Origin: Shewanella sp. Arc9-LZ
GTDB taxonomy: Bacteria > Pseudomonadota > Gammaproteobacteria > Enterobacterales > Shewanellaceae
Assembly (NCBI RefSeq): GCF_010092445.1
Contig: NZ_CP048031.1
Span: 3,472,001-3,536,000 of the forward strand
DNA length: 64,000 bases
Direction: 5' to 3'
Of the stretch, positions 55,405 through 63,894 are shown one piece after another. Position 1 is the stretch's first letter, and every line of letters begins with the position of its first letter. The notes beneath the pieces are model-generated. The model searched no databases. It was not told where the DNA came from and saw only the letters and a list, made by a program, of their open reading frames with translations. A program made the translations under genes and the position numbers.

Positions 55405-55722
55405 TAAAGAGAGATGGTGAGCGGTAACAAGCGGTGAAAGACGATAACAAGCGGTAACGGGCAAAAAAGAGTTAAAAAGTGATAAAGATAGATGGTGAGC
55501 GGTAGCGAGCGGTGACGGGCAAAAAAGAGGTAAAAAGTGATAAAGATAGATGGCAAGCGGTAACAAGCGGTGACGGGCAAAAAAGAGGTAAAAAGTGATA
55601 AAGATAGATGGCAAGCGGTGAAGGACGATAACAATCGGTAGCGAGCAGAAAAAAGAGAGTTGACTAGCGGTGAAGGACGATAACAATCGATGACAAGTGA
55701 TAAATAGCGGTTGCGGTCGGGA
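55390..55722 (+). repeat. 58-bp/decamer repeat array starting inside the beta-CASP gene
   Basis: Forward units AGCGGTAACA and GCGGTGACGG with linker GGTAAAAAGTGATAAAGATA recur with a 58-bp period (block starts about 55473, 55531, 55589). The last codons and stop of the beta-CASP gene (GGTAAAGAATGATAAAGA) are a diverged first copy of the same linker. Confidence 0.9.
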
Positions 55723-55739
55723 ATATAAAGGAGGATGAA

Positions 55740-56084
55740 ATGAAATTTAAAAATTTAGAGGTTTGGCAGCTGAGTTATCAACTATCTTGTGCTATTTATA
55801 ATCAGACCAAAGATCTTCGAGATTGGGGATATAAAGATCAGATAACACGTTCAGGCTTATCTGTTCCATCAAATATTGCAGAGGGTATTGAAAGGCAAAC
55901 TAACAAAGAACAAATTCAGTTTATGTATATTGCTAGAGGTTCATTAGCAGAATTAATGACCCAGTTAATGATTGGCAGAGACATCAACTATCTGGACCCT
56001 GAGTTTGTTGAACAACAATTACAGCAAGCAAACAAAATATCAGCAATGCTCGCTGGATTAATTCATAAAATAAAAAATAGATAA
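55740..56084 (+). CDS. Four-helix-bundle protein (S23/Avd-like)
   Basis: 114-residue all-helical protein of the four-helix-bundle family first seen inside 23S rRNA intervening sequences: MKFKNLEVWQLSYQLSCAIY, YKDQITRSGLSVPSNIAEGI, FMYIARGSLAELMTQLMIGR, then a final helix. The R-S/x-G-L-S-V-P-S-N-I-A-E-G core is the family signature. A near-perfect AAAGGAGG lies before the ATG. It is not within rRNA here but as a single gene between two decamer arrays. Relatives are basic nucleic-acid-binding pentamers, including Avd of diversity-generating retroelements; no reverse transcriptase is nearby. Confidence 0.92.
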   Translation: MKFKNLEVWQLSYQLSCAIYNQTKDLRDWGYKDQITRSGLSVPSNIAEGIERQTNKEQIQFMYIARGSLAELMTQLMIGRDINYLDPEFVEQQLQQANKISAMLAGLIHKIKNR

Positions 56085-56792
56085 TAGAAGAGGTAAAATC
56101 GATGACAAACGATATAAAGCGATAAAAGCGGTAACCAGCGGTGACCAGCGGTGAAGAACGTTAACAATCGATGACAATCGATGACAATCGATGACAATCG
56201 ATGACAAGCGAAAATGCATGACAAAAAAAGACAAAGCTTATTATCATCGCCGCCTTAATCGCTTGTCACCGCTTGCTATCATCTCAGCTCTAACGCGCTT
56301 TGAGCGGTGAAGAACGTTAACAATCGATGACAAGCGAAAATGCATGACAAAAAAAGACAAAGCTTATTATCGTCTCAGCCTTAATCGCTTGTCATCGTCT
56401 CAGCCCCAACACGCTTGTCATCGTCTCAGCTTTAACCGCTTGTCACCGCTTGCCATCATCTCAGCCCCAACACGCTTGTCATCGTCTCAGCTCTAACACG
56501 CTTGTCATCATCTCAGCTCTAACGCGCTTGCTATCATCTCAGCTCTAACGCACTTTGAGCGGTAAAAGCGGTGAAGAACGTTAACAATCGATGACAAGCG
56601 AAAATGCATGTCAAAAAAAGACAAAGCTTATTATCGTCTCAGCCTTAATCGCTTGTCACCGCTTGCTATCATCTCAGCTTTAACCGCTTGTCACCGCTTG
56701 TCATCATCTCAGCTCTAACGCGCTTGCTATCATCTCAGCTCTAACGCGCTTGCTATCATCTCAGCCCCAACACGCTTGCTATCGTCTTAGCT
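56085..56792. repeat. Large mixed-orientation decamer/26-bp array reaching into glmM
   Basis: About 700 bp: forward units (CGATGACAAT four times near 56165-56205; GCGGTGACCA) next to the four-helix gene, reverse 26-bp units (minus strand AGCTGAGATGAT, then AGCAAGCGCGTTAG) next to glmM. Between them a core of about 75 bp with AATGCATGACAAAAAAAGAC and AAGCTTATTATC occurs three times (near 56190, 56310, 56580) at forward/reverse junctions. The last unit overlaps the glmM stop and final codons. Confidence 0.92.
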
Positions 56793-58128
56793 CTTTAGCT
56801 ATATGCTCTGCTTGCGCTTGTGACATTTCTGGGTCTGTTGACTCAACCATTACGCGGATAAGCGGTTCGGTGCCAGATTTACGTAATAATACTCGACCGT
56901 TTTCGGCTAGTACGGCTTCGGCTTCTATCACCGCTTGTTTTACGGCTTCTGACGCTAAGATTTCATCAGCGTTATTAGCGGTTAGCCGAACATTGAGCAG
57001 TACTTGAGGTAACTTTTTCATGCCCGATACAATCTCAGCTAATGACTGGCCAGACTGTAATACCGCTTGTAATACTAATAGTGATGCCACAACAGCATCG
57101 CCAGTAGAAGCATGATCAAGGTGCAAGATGTGACCAGAACCTTCGCCGCCTATGCGCCAGCCTGTGGCTTTTAATTGCTCCACCACATAACGGTCACCGA
57201 CTTTGGCACGTTTAAACGGGATATCCATTTCTTTTAACGCGATCTCAAGGCCAAGGTTAGACATTAACGTGCCAACAACACCGCCACTCAAAGTACCTTG
57301 TTGTTTAGCTGTTTTAGCCAGAATATATAAAATTTGGTCGCCATCGACAACATGGCCATTGTGATCAACAAACATCACCCGGTCAGCGTCGCCGTCCATC
57401 GCAATGCCTAAGTCAGCTTCATGTACCATAACCGCTGTTTGCAGACTGTCTAAATGGGTCGCGCCGCAATGGTCATTAATATTGGTGCCATTAGGCTTAT
57501 CATTAATGCTAATCACCTCAGCACCTAACTCACGGTATACATTGGGCGCAATATGATACGCCGCACCGTTAGCACTATCGACGACAATTTTAAGACCTGC
57601 TAAGGTTAAATCTTTAGCAAACACCCCTTTGCAAAACTCAATGTAACGACCAGCAGCATCAGTAATACGACGGACTTTACCTAACAATTCAGATGAAACA
57701 CATTCCATCGCATTATGATTTAACGCCTGGTCGAGTAACGCTTCAATTTCAAGCTCTTGCTCGTCATTAAGTTTAGTACCTGAATTAGAGAAAAATTTAA
57801 TGCCATTATCATAAAACGGATTATGTGACGCACTAATCACTACACCAGCATCGGCACGGAATGTAGAGGCTAAATACGCCACTGCTGGGGTTGGCATAGG
57901 GCCAATTAATGCTACGTTCACACCCGCAGCAGATAAGCCCGCTTCAATCGCCGATTCCAACATATAACCGCTACTACGAGTATCTTTACCAATCAACACT
58001 TCTTGGGTACCGGTTGAGGCCAATACTTTGCCCGCAGCCCAACCTAATTTCATAGCAAAATCAGGCGTAATAGGAAACGTCCCCACCTTTCCACGTACAC
58101 CATCGGTGCCAAAATACTTACGAGACAT
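56779..58128 (-). CDS. glmM: Phosphoglucosamine mutase
   Basis: Interconverts glucosamine-6-phosphate and glucosamine-1-phosphate for UDP-GlcNAc. The 449-residue protein begins [20 protein letters not shown] and has the phosphoserine loop [15 protein letters not shown] (Ser near 101), the metal loop [11 protein letters not shown] (about 240-250), GGEGSGH and the phosphate-binding [14 protein letters not shown] near the end. Start is ATG 58128; the frame is open about 16 codons further upstream without support. It lies in a sugar-nucleotide operon rather than the common folP-glmM context. Its last codons (KELRR-stop) coincide with a repeat unit. Confidence 0.93.
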   Translation of the reverse strand: MSRKYFGTDGVRGKVGTFPITPDFAMKLGWAAGKVLASTGTQEVLIGKDTRSSGYMLESAIEAGLSAAGVNVALIGPMPTPAVAYLASTFRADAGVVISASHNPFYDNGIKFFSNSGTKLNDEQELEIEALLDQALNHNAMECVSSELLGKVRRITDAAGRYIEFCKGVFAKDLTLAGLKIVVDSANGAAYHIAPNVYRELGAEVISINDKPNGTNINDHCGATHLDSLQTAVMVHEADLGIAMDGDADRVMFVDHNGHVVDGDQILYILAKTAKQQGTLSGGVVGTLMSNLGLEIALKEMDIPFKRAKVGDRYVVEQLKATGWRIGGEGSGHILHLDHASTGDAVVASLLVLQAVLQSGQSLAEIVSGMKKLPQVLLNVRLTANNADEILASEAVKQAVIEAEAVLAENGRVLLRKSGTEPLIRVMVESTDPEMSQAQAEHIAKELRR

Positions 58129-58494
58129 AAAAACTCCAAAATTAAAAATTAAGTACCTAGGGCGTGACTTCGTCACTGCTAAGTTCTAGGACGGACTTCG
58201 TCCTGCTAGGTTCTAGGAACTCGCAGGCTCGCCAGAGAGCGGACTGCGTCCTGCTAGAGTCGCTCCGCTTCTTAGATTCTAGGCCGCTACGCGGATAGTG
58301 TGCAGCGCTTCTAGGGCGGACTTCGTCCTGCTAAGAACAGCTTCGCTGCTAAGATTTTATAGCATCTAGCAGCAAAGCGTCCTCGAAGACCGAAGGTCGT
58401 CCTAGCAGCCGCAGGCGCCCTATTCTTAACATCTAGCCGCGTAGCGTCCTAGCAGCGCAGCTGATCTAGGCAAAATGCAAAAAGCAAAAAGCAA
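58129..58494. repeat. CTAG-hairpin repeat cluster between glmM and galU
   Basis: Almost the whole 366 bp gap is made of CTAG-bounded mini-hairpins: GTGACTTCGTCAC, GGACTTCGTCC (twice or more), GGACTGCGTCC, CCGCAGGCG, AGACCGAAGGTCG, CTAGCCGCGTAGCGTC, CTAGCAGCGCAGCTG. Stem sequences differ but pairing is kept in several. Near the right end, GCAAAAA is repeated three times. Confidence 0.92.
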
Positions 58495-58521
58495 AAAACC
58501 AACTAAATATAAGTTGGTTTT
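58495..58521 (-). terminator. Terminator after galU
   Basis: On the minus strand AAAACCAACT / AGTTGGTTTT form a ten-base-pair stem followed by TT and G-interrupted T-runs. It should separate galU from glmM, at least in part. Confidence 0.85.
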
Positions 58522-58538
58522 CAAATTATCAGTAAAAA

Positions 58539-59426
58539 TTACTGTTCGAGCAGAATTTTTTCAACACTTTTTCTGAAATCTGCGCCTAACTTAGCATCGC
58601 GTAGGCCATATTCAACAAAAGCATTCATATAACCTAGTTTGTCGCCGCAATCGTGAGACTTACCAGTCATATTAAAAGCTTCAACGGTATCTTGTTCAAT
58701 CAGCATATCAATAGCGTCAGTTAACTGAATTTCATCACCGGCACCCGCTGGTGTTTTAGCCAATAAAGCCCAAATTTTTTCAGATAACACATAACGACCA
58801 ACAACCGCTAGATTAGACGGTGCTTCACCAATAGCAGGCTTTTCAACCATTCTTTTAATCTTAGCGGAATCACCTGGTGCTATCTCAACACCATTACAAT
58901 CGGCTATGCCGTATTTATTAACGTCATATTCAGGTACTGGAGCTACCATAATCTGGCTAGCAAAAGAGGCCTTATAACGGGCAATCATCGCCGCCAAGTT
59001 TTCAGTTTTTTGATTCGCGGTATATTCATCTAAAACAACATCTGGTAACACTACTGCAAACGGGCTATTACCAATACAAGGGTAAGCACATAATACCGCA
59101 TGACCTAAACCTTTGGCTTCACCTTGACGCACATGCATGATGGTCACATCTTTAGGGCAAATGGCTTGTACTTCATGTAGTAATTGACGTTTTACACGCT
59201 TTTCAAGTGTCGACTCAAGCTCGTATGATTTATCAAAATGGTTTTCAATCGCATTTTTACTGGCGTGAGTCACTAATACGATTTCTTTAACACCAGCAGC
59301 CACACACTCATTAACAATGTATTGAATTAACGGTTTATCAACTAAAGGTAACATCTCTTTCGGAATAGCTTTAGTGGCGGGTAACATGCGGGTACCTAAA
59401 CCAGCCACTGGAATAACAACTTTCAT
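58539..59426 (-). CDS. galU: UTP--glucose-1-phosphate uridylyltransferase
   Basis: Makes UDP-glucose from UTP and glucose-1-phosphate. The 295-residue enzyme has the nucleotidyltransferase start [20 protein letters not shown] (about 4-23), [15 protein letters not shown], the metal Asp in [15 protein letters not shown] and [20 protein letters not shown] near the C-terminus. Its product feeds Ugd encoded two genes upstream, giving UDP-glucuronate for the epimerase between them. Typical length (E. coli GalU 302). Confidence 0.95.
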   Translation of the reverse strand: MKVVIPVAGLGTRMLPATKAIPKEMLPLVDKPLIQYIVNECVAAGVKEIVLVTHASKNAIENHFDKSYELESTLEKRVKRQLLHEVQAICPKDVTIMHVRQGEAKGLGHAVLCAYPCIGNSPFAVVLPDVVLDEYTANQKTENLAAMIARYKASFASQIMVAPVPEYDVNKYGIADCNGVEIAPGDSAKIKRMVEKPAIGEAPSNLAVVGRYVLSEKIWALLAKTPAGAGDEIQLTDAIDMLIEQDTVEAFNMTGKSHDCGDKLGYMNAFVEYGLRDAKLGADFRKSVEKILLEQ

Positions 59427-59490
59427 AATAAATCCTTGTCAAATAGACCTAAACTGACGGTAAACATCACGAGTAATAAGCATAAATTAA

Positions 59491-59538
59491 CAACTAGCCG
59501 AAACTAACAACTAACTGAAACTAACAACTAACTGAAAC
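59491..59538. repeat. 17-bp tandem repeat upstream of galU
   Basis: CTAACAACTAACTGAAA occurs twice exactly with a partial third copy, between the WbpM-like and galU genes. Function not evident. Confidence 0.75.
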
Positions 59539-59577
59539 TCGATAAATCATCAGTTATAAAGAATAAAATGTAAAACA

Positions 59578-61512
59578 CTAAGAAACAAAGTTAACAACTT
59601 TGTTTACTGATGCGATATTTTTGGCTTTTTGTTGATACACTAAATCACAAATGCCATCGGTTGGTGCAAAACCTGTTGGCGTGCCAAGTAAAATGTCCCG
59701 AATCAATTCATGATCAAAGTCATGACAAGCGGCATCTAGACGATCCAAGATTAACGAATACTCTTTCCAGGTCAGATATAACTCGTTAGCTGTCATAATC
59801 CGTTCGTGTTCAGTGCCGGTAACATCATCACCAATCAGCAGTTCTTCGTATAACTTTTCACCAGGGCGTAAGCCACTAAACTCGATAGCGATATCACCAT
59901 CAGGATTGATATCACTACGTACTTCATAGCCACTTAAACGAATCATCTTTTGAGCTAAATCAACAATCTTGACCGAGTTCCCCATATCTAACACAAAAAC
60001 ATCACCGCCCTTGCCCATAGCACCAGCTTGTATCACTAATTGCGATGCTTCTGGTATGGTCATAAAAAAGCGAGTGATATCAGGGTGCGTGACAGTAACA
60101 GGGCCGCCGTTAGCAATTTGGGTTCTAAACAACGGCACAACCGAGCCCGATGACCCAAGCACATTACCAAACCGCACCATACAAAACCGAGTTTGATGAT
60201 TTTCGCGAGACAGTGCTTGCAGCACTAATTCGGCCATACGCTTAGTGGTGCCCATCACATTAGTTGGCCGCACGGCTTTATCAGTAGACACTAATACAAA
60301 GGTTTCAACCTTAGCCGCAATAGCCGCTCTAGCAGTATAAAGAGTACCAAATACATTATTGCGTACACCTTCTACTACATTATGTTCAACTAAAGGTACA
60401 TGCTTGTAGGCTGCAGCATGGTAAACAGTTTGTACTCCAAAAGACTCCATTACCGCTTGCACACGATTCTCACGTTGCACAGAACCCAGCAAAGGCAAAA
60501 CTCTAACGTTTAAGCCGAGTTCTTTAGCCGTAGAATTTAACTCACGTTCAATGGCATACAAGGCAAACTCAGACTGTTCAAAAAGGATTAACTTTTTAGG
60601 CAACTGTTTTAAAATCTGCCGACATAACTCAGAGCCAATAGAACCACCCGCTCCAGTCACCATTACCACTTTATCTTTAATATTGGCAGTCAACAGATCT
60701 TGTCTAGGCGCAACGGTATCACGGCCTAATAAATCATCAATTTCGACTTCTTTAATATCAGTGTAAAGCTTAGAGCCATTAACCAAATCAGACATAGCAG
60801 GAATAGTTAATACCTGTACCGCTAGAGGTTCAAGCCGGGTCAATATCGTTTGGCGCATTGATCGGCTAGCACTGGGCATTGCCAGTAACACTTTGGTGGC
60901 CGTTTTCTGTTTAATCAATTTACGGATAATAGAGGGGGAATGAACATGTACTCCTTGAATCACAGAACCATGCAAGGATTCATCATCATCAACAAAAGCA
61001 AACGGATAATATTCGTGGCTTTGTACTAATGATGTCAATAACTGCCGACCGCTGACACCAGCGCCATAAATAATCACTGGTTCTCCGACACGTTTCATCC
61101 CGGTGCCCACTAACGAACGCACTAAAGCACGCGCCCCACCCACAAGCACAAGGGCAAAAGCAATATAAATTAATGGCACTGTTCTTGGTATACTCACATT
61201 GGCATAAAATGACACTAATATCAGTGAGAACGTTGAAAAAACAACGCCCCCCAAAATGGCAATAAGGGCTTGTAATCCCATATATCTTAACACTGCGCGA
61301 TAAAGCCCTAGCCGAGTAAATACAAATAAACTAAAAGGCACAACCGTCAATATAACAGCCCAATTGGCACTATTGCTTAATACATTAATGTCATCAAGTC
61401 GGACTAATAAGGCACCAAAAAAAGCTACCATTAAAAATAAAGAATCGACAATAAGGCTCACTAAGCGTTTTTTAGCTCGTGATAAAGAAAAAATAACTTG
61501 CAAAAAATCCAT
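59578..61512 (-). CDS. WbpM/FlaA1-like membrane nucleotide-sugar 4,6-dehydratase
   Basis: 644-residue enzyme of the WbpM/PglF/CapD type, acting on UDP-GlcNAc or related sugars in O-antigen or capsule synthesis. Four membrane segments fill residues 15-125. A first Rossmann-like CoA-binding domain (IIYGAGVSGRQLL, about 148-160) follows, then the SDR catalytic domain from about 285 (VMVTGAGGSIGSELCRQIL), with AAAYKHVPLVE (about 372) and STDKAVRPTNVMGTTKRMAE (about 413-432). The tail after about 560 is the usual C-terminal extension. Products are probably UDP-4-keto-6-deoxy sugars; stereochemistry is not readable. Confidence 0.92.
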   Translation of the reverse strand: MDFLQVIFSLSRAKKRLVSLIVDSLFLMVAFFGALLVRLDDINVLSNSANWAVILTVVPFSLFVFTRLGLYRAVLRYMGLQALIAILGGVVFSTFSLILVSFYANVSIPRTVPLIYIAFALVLVGGARALVRSLVGTGMKRVGEPVIIYGAGVSGRQLLTSLVQSHEYYPFAFVDDDESLHGSVIQGVHVHSPSIIRKLIKQKTATKVLLAMPSASRSMRQTILTRLEPLAVQVLTIPAMSDLVNGSKLYTDIKEVEIDDLLGRDTVAPRQDLLTANIKDKVVMVTGAGGSIGSELCRQILKQLPKKLILFEQSEFALYAIERELNSTAKELGLNVRVLPLLGSVQRENRVQAVMESFGVQTVYHAAAYKHVPLVEHNVVEGVRNNVFGTLYTARAAIAAKVETFVLVSTDKAVRPTNVMGTTKRMAELVLQALSRENHQTRFCMVRFGNVLGSSGSVVPLFRTQIANGGPVTVTHPDITRFFMTIPEASQLVIQAGAMGKGGDVFVLDMGNSVKIVDLAQKMIRLSGYEVRSDINPDGDIAIEFSGLRPGEKLYEELLIGDDVTGTEHERIMTANELYLTWKEYSLILDRLDAACHDFDHELIRDILLGTPTGFAPTDGICDLVYQQKAKNIASVNKVVNFVS

Positions 61513-61601
61513 TTTCCGCTCCTAAATATTAAAGTTGAACAAACAGTTATACTAATAACAATAAAATTACTTTCAATTTTAACGAAATAGATTATGAATA
61601 T

Positions 61602-62606
61602 TTAGCGGTAGAATTCTCGAAACCAATCAACAAAACGTTTAACACCTACTTGTACACTGACCTCAGGGATATAACCGGTTGAAGCAAATAGATCTTTGGT
61701 ATCTGCGTAAGTTTGATAAACATCACCTGCTTGCATTTCACGAAAGTTCTTGCGTGCTGTGATACCTATTTCAGTTTCAATCGCTTCAACAAAATTCATT
61801 AGGTTAATCGGACTGCCATGACCAATGTTATACACCGCGTAAGGTGCAGAACTAGAGGCCGGTGAGCCACTTTCGACTTTCCATTGAGGGTTAACAACAG
61901 GGATTACATCAGCGGCTCGTACAACGCCTTCTACAATATCATCAATGTAAGTAAAATCACGCCACATATCACCGTTATTGTTAATGTCTATAGTGTCACC
62001 ATTAAGTATCTTTTTAGTAAAAATATATGGTGCCATATCTGGACGTCCCCAAGGACCATAAACAGTAAAAAAGCGTAACCCAGTTGTCGGTAAATGATAT
62101 AAATGTGAATAGCTATGCGCCATTAGCTCATTGGCTTTCTTAGTTGCTGCATACAAAGATACTGGATGATCAACACTATCTGATGTCGCAAAAGGAGTTT
62201 TTTCATTTAAGCCGTATACAGAACTCGATGAAGCATAAATTAAGTGCTTGACGTTATTATGACGACAGCCTTCAAGTACGTTTAAATGACCTACTAAATT
62301 AGAGTCTGCATAAGCATTTGGGTTTTCAATAGAGTAACGAACACCAGCTTGTGCAGCAAGATGAATGACCTTATCAAACTGATGTCTTTGAAATAACTCA
62401 GACATTACAGGACGATCTGCGATATCCATTTTAACAAAGGTAAAATTGTCGTGATTTTCAAACAGAGCGAGGCGTGATAACTTTAAGTTAACATCATAAT
62501 AATCATTTAAATTATCTATACCAACAACATCATGACCAGTTGCTAATAATTTTTGAGTCGTTGCTGCACCAATAAATCCTGCTGCACCTGTAACTAAATA
62601 CTTCAT
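61602..62606 (-). CDS. NAD-dependent epimerase, probable UDP-glucuronate 4-epimerase
   Basis: 334-residue extended SDR enzyme: MKYLVTGAAGFIGAATTQKL, with GxxGxxG at residues 7-13, DNLNDYYDVNLKLSRL (about 36-51), Ser in YASSSSVYG (near 125) and the YxxxK pair in SLYAATKKANELMAHSY (about 148-164), then RFFTVYGPWGRPDMAPY. The last stretch is characteristic of UDP-glucuronate 4-epimerases that supply UDP-galacturonate. Start ATG 62606 has AAGGA directly upstream; an earlier in-frame start at 62621 does not. Neighbouring ugd supplies the substrate. Confidence 0.9.
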   Translation of the reverse strand: MKYLVTGAAGFIGAATTQKLLATGHDVVGIDNLNDYYDVNLKLSRLALFENHDNFTFVKMDIADRPVMSELFQRHQFDKVIHLAAQAGVRYSIENPNAYADSNLVGHLNVLEGCRHNNVKHLIYASSSSVYGLNEKTPFATSDSVDHPVSLYAATKKANELMAHSYSHLYHLPTTGLRFFTVYGPWGRPDMAPYIFTKKILNGDTIDINNNGDMWRDFTYIDDIVEGVVRAADVIPVVNPQWKVESGSPASSSAPYAVYNIGHGSPINLMNFVEAIETEIGITARKNFREMQAGDVYQTYADTKDLFASTGYIPEVSVQVGVKRFVDWFREFYR

Positions 62607-62643
62607 GTTATTCCTTAACAAATTTAATACATGATACTAATGG

Positions 62644-63810
62644 CTAATCACTACCGAATAAATCGCGAGTGTAAACCTTTTCAATAATATCATTTAGCTC
62701 ATCAACCATACGATTAGAAACCACAACATCAGAAATTTGTTTAAATTCCTCTAAATCTTTTATAACACGAGAGTGGTAAAACTCATCTTGTTCAAGAGAC
62801 GGCTCATATACAACAACCTCAATCCCTTTAGCTTTAATTCGCTTCATAATACCTTGAATAGCTGAAGCTCTAAAGTTGTCAGAACCTGTTTTCATCACTA
62901 AGCGATATATGCCTACAGTGGTAGGATTACGTTTAATAATAGAGTCGGCAATAAAATCTTTACGGGTAGTATTGGCATCGACAATTGCACTAATTATATT
63001 ATTAGGAACATCAGCATAATTTGCGCGTAACTGCTTAGTGTCTTTTGGTAAACAGTAACCACCATAACCAAATGAAGGGTTGTTATAGTGATTACCAATT
63101 CTAGGGTCTAAACTCACCCCCTGAATAATTTGCTTACTGTTTAACCCATGAGATTCAGCATAAGTGTCTAATTCATTAAAGTAGGCAACACGAAGCGCCA
63201 GATAAGTGTTAGAAAACAACTTAATAGCTTCAGCTTCTGTAGAATCAGTAAACAAAACATCAATATTTTCTTTAATTGCGCCTTGAACTAGCAAGTTCGC
63301 AAAGGTTTTAGCTCGCTCACTTTGTTCACCGACAATAATACGCGAAGGGTAAAGGTTATCATAAAGCGCTCTACCCTCGCGTAAAAACTCGGGCGAGAAG
63401 ATCAAGTTACTGCAACCCAATTCTTCAGTAATTCGACTTGTGTAACCGACAGGGACAGTTGACTTGATAACCATTATCGCTTTTGGGTTAATTAACATTA
63501 CATCTTTAATCACTGCTTCAATAGACGATGTATTAAAGAAGTTTGTTTGAACGTCGTAATCTGTCGGAGTTGCGATAATTACATACTCTGCATTTTTGTA
63601 CGCAAATTCTTTGTCTAATGTAGCAGTAAATGAAAGAGTATGATTTTTAAGAAAATCAGTTATTTCTTCATCAACAATTGGCGAAATACAATTATTCAAC
63701 ATATCGACTTTTTCTTCGATAATATCTATGGCAACAACTTCATTATGTTGCGAAAGTAGCATCGAGTTTGATAACCCAACATAACCAGTACCGGCAATAG
63801 CAATCTTCAT
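62644..63810 (-). CDS. ugd: UDP-glucose 6-dehydrogenase
   Basis: Oxidises UDP-glucose twice to UDP-glucuronate with two NAD+. The 388 residues equal E. coli Ugd. [20 protein letters not shown] (Rossmann motif) begins the protein, [20 protein letters not shown] lies near 140, and the catalytic Cys is in [15 protein letters not shown] near 253. Upstream of the epimerase gene with a 37-bp gap, and supplied by galU of the same cluster. Confidence 0.95.
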   Translation of the reverse strand: MKIAIAGTGYVGLSNSMLLSQHNEVVAIDIIEEKVDMLNNCISPIVDEEITDFLKNHTLSFTATLDKEFAYKNAEYVIIATPTDYDVQTNFFNTSSIEAVIKDVMLINPKAIMVIKSTVPVGYTSRITEELGCSNLIFSPEFLREGRALYDNLYPSRIIVGEQSERAKTFANLLVQGAIKENIDVLFTDSTEAEAIKLFSNTYLALRVAYFNELDTYAESHGLNSKQIIQGVSLDPRIGNHYNNPSFGYGGYCLPKDTKQLRANYADVPNNIISAIVDANTTRKDFIADSIIKRNPTTVGIYRLVMKTGSDNFRASAIQGIMKRIKAKGIEVVVYEPSLEQDEFYHSRVIKDLEEFKQISDVVVSNRMVDELNDIIEKVYTRDLFGSD

Positions 63811-63894
63811 ATTTATTTTAATAAACCTTTGATTTCAAAATTTCAAAACTGCCAAAGCAGATTTCAAGGAGCAAAAATAGAGAGTTAAGCGAAA

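Noticed and set aside
55359..55686. Minus-strand ORFs behind the beta-CASP gene
   Set aside because: Repeat translations in two frames, overlapping the 3' end of a real gene.
55740..56084. Diversity-generating retroelement
   Set aside because: The four-helix gene resembles Avd, but there is no reverse transcriptase and no template/variable repeat pair with adenine-specific differences in the window.
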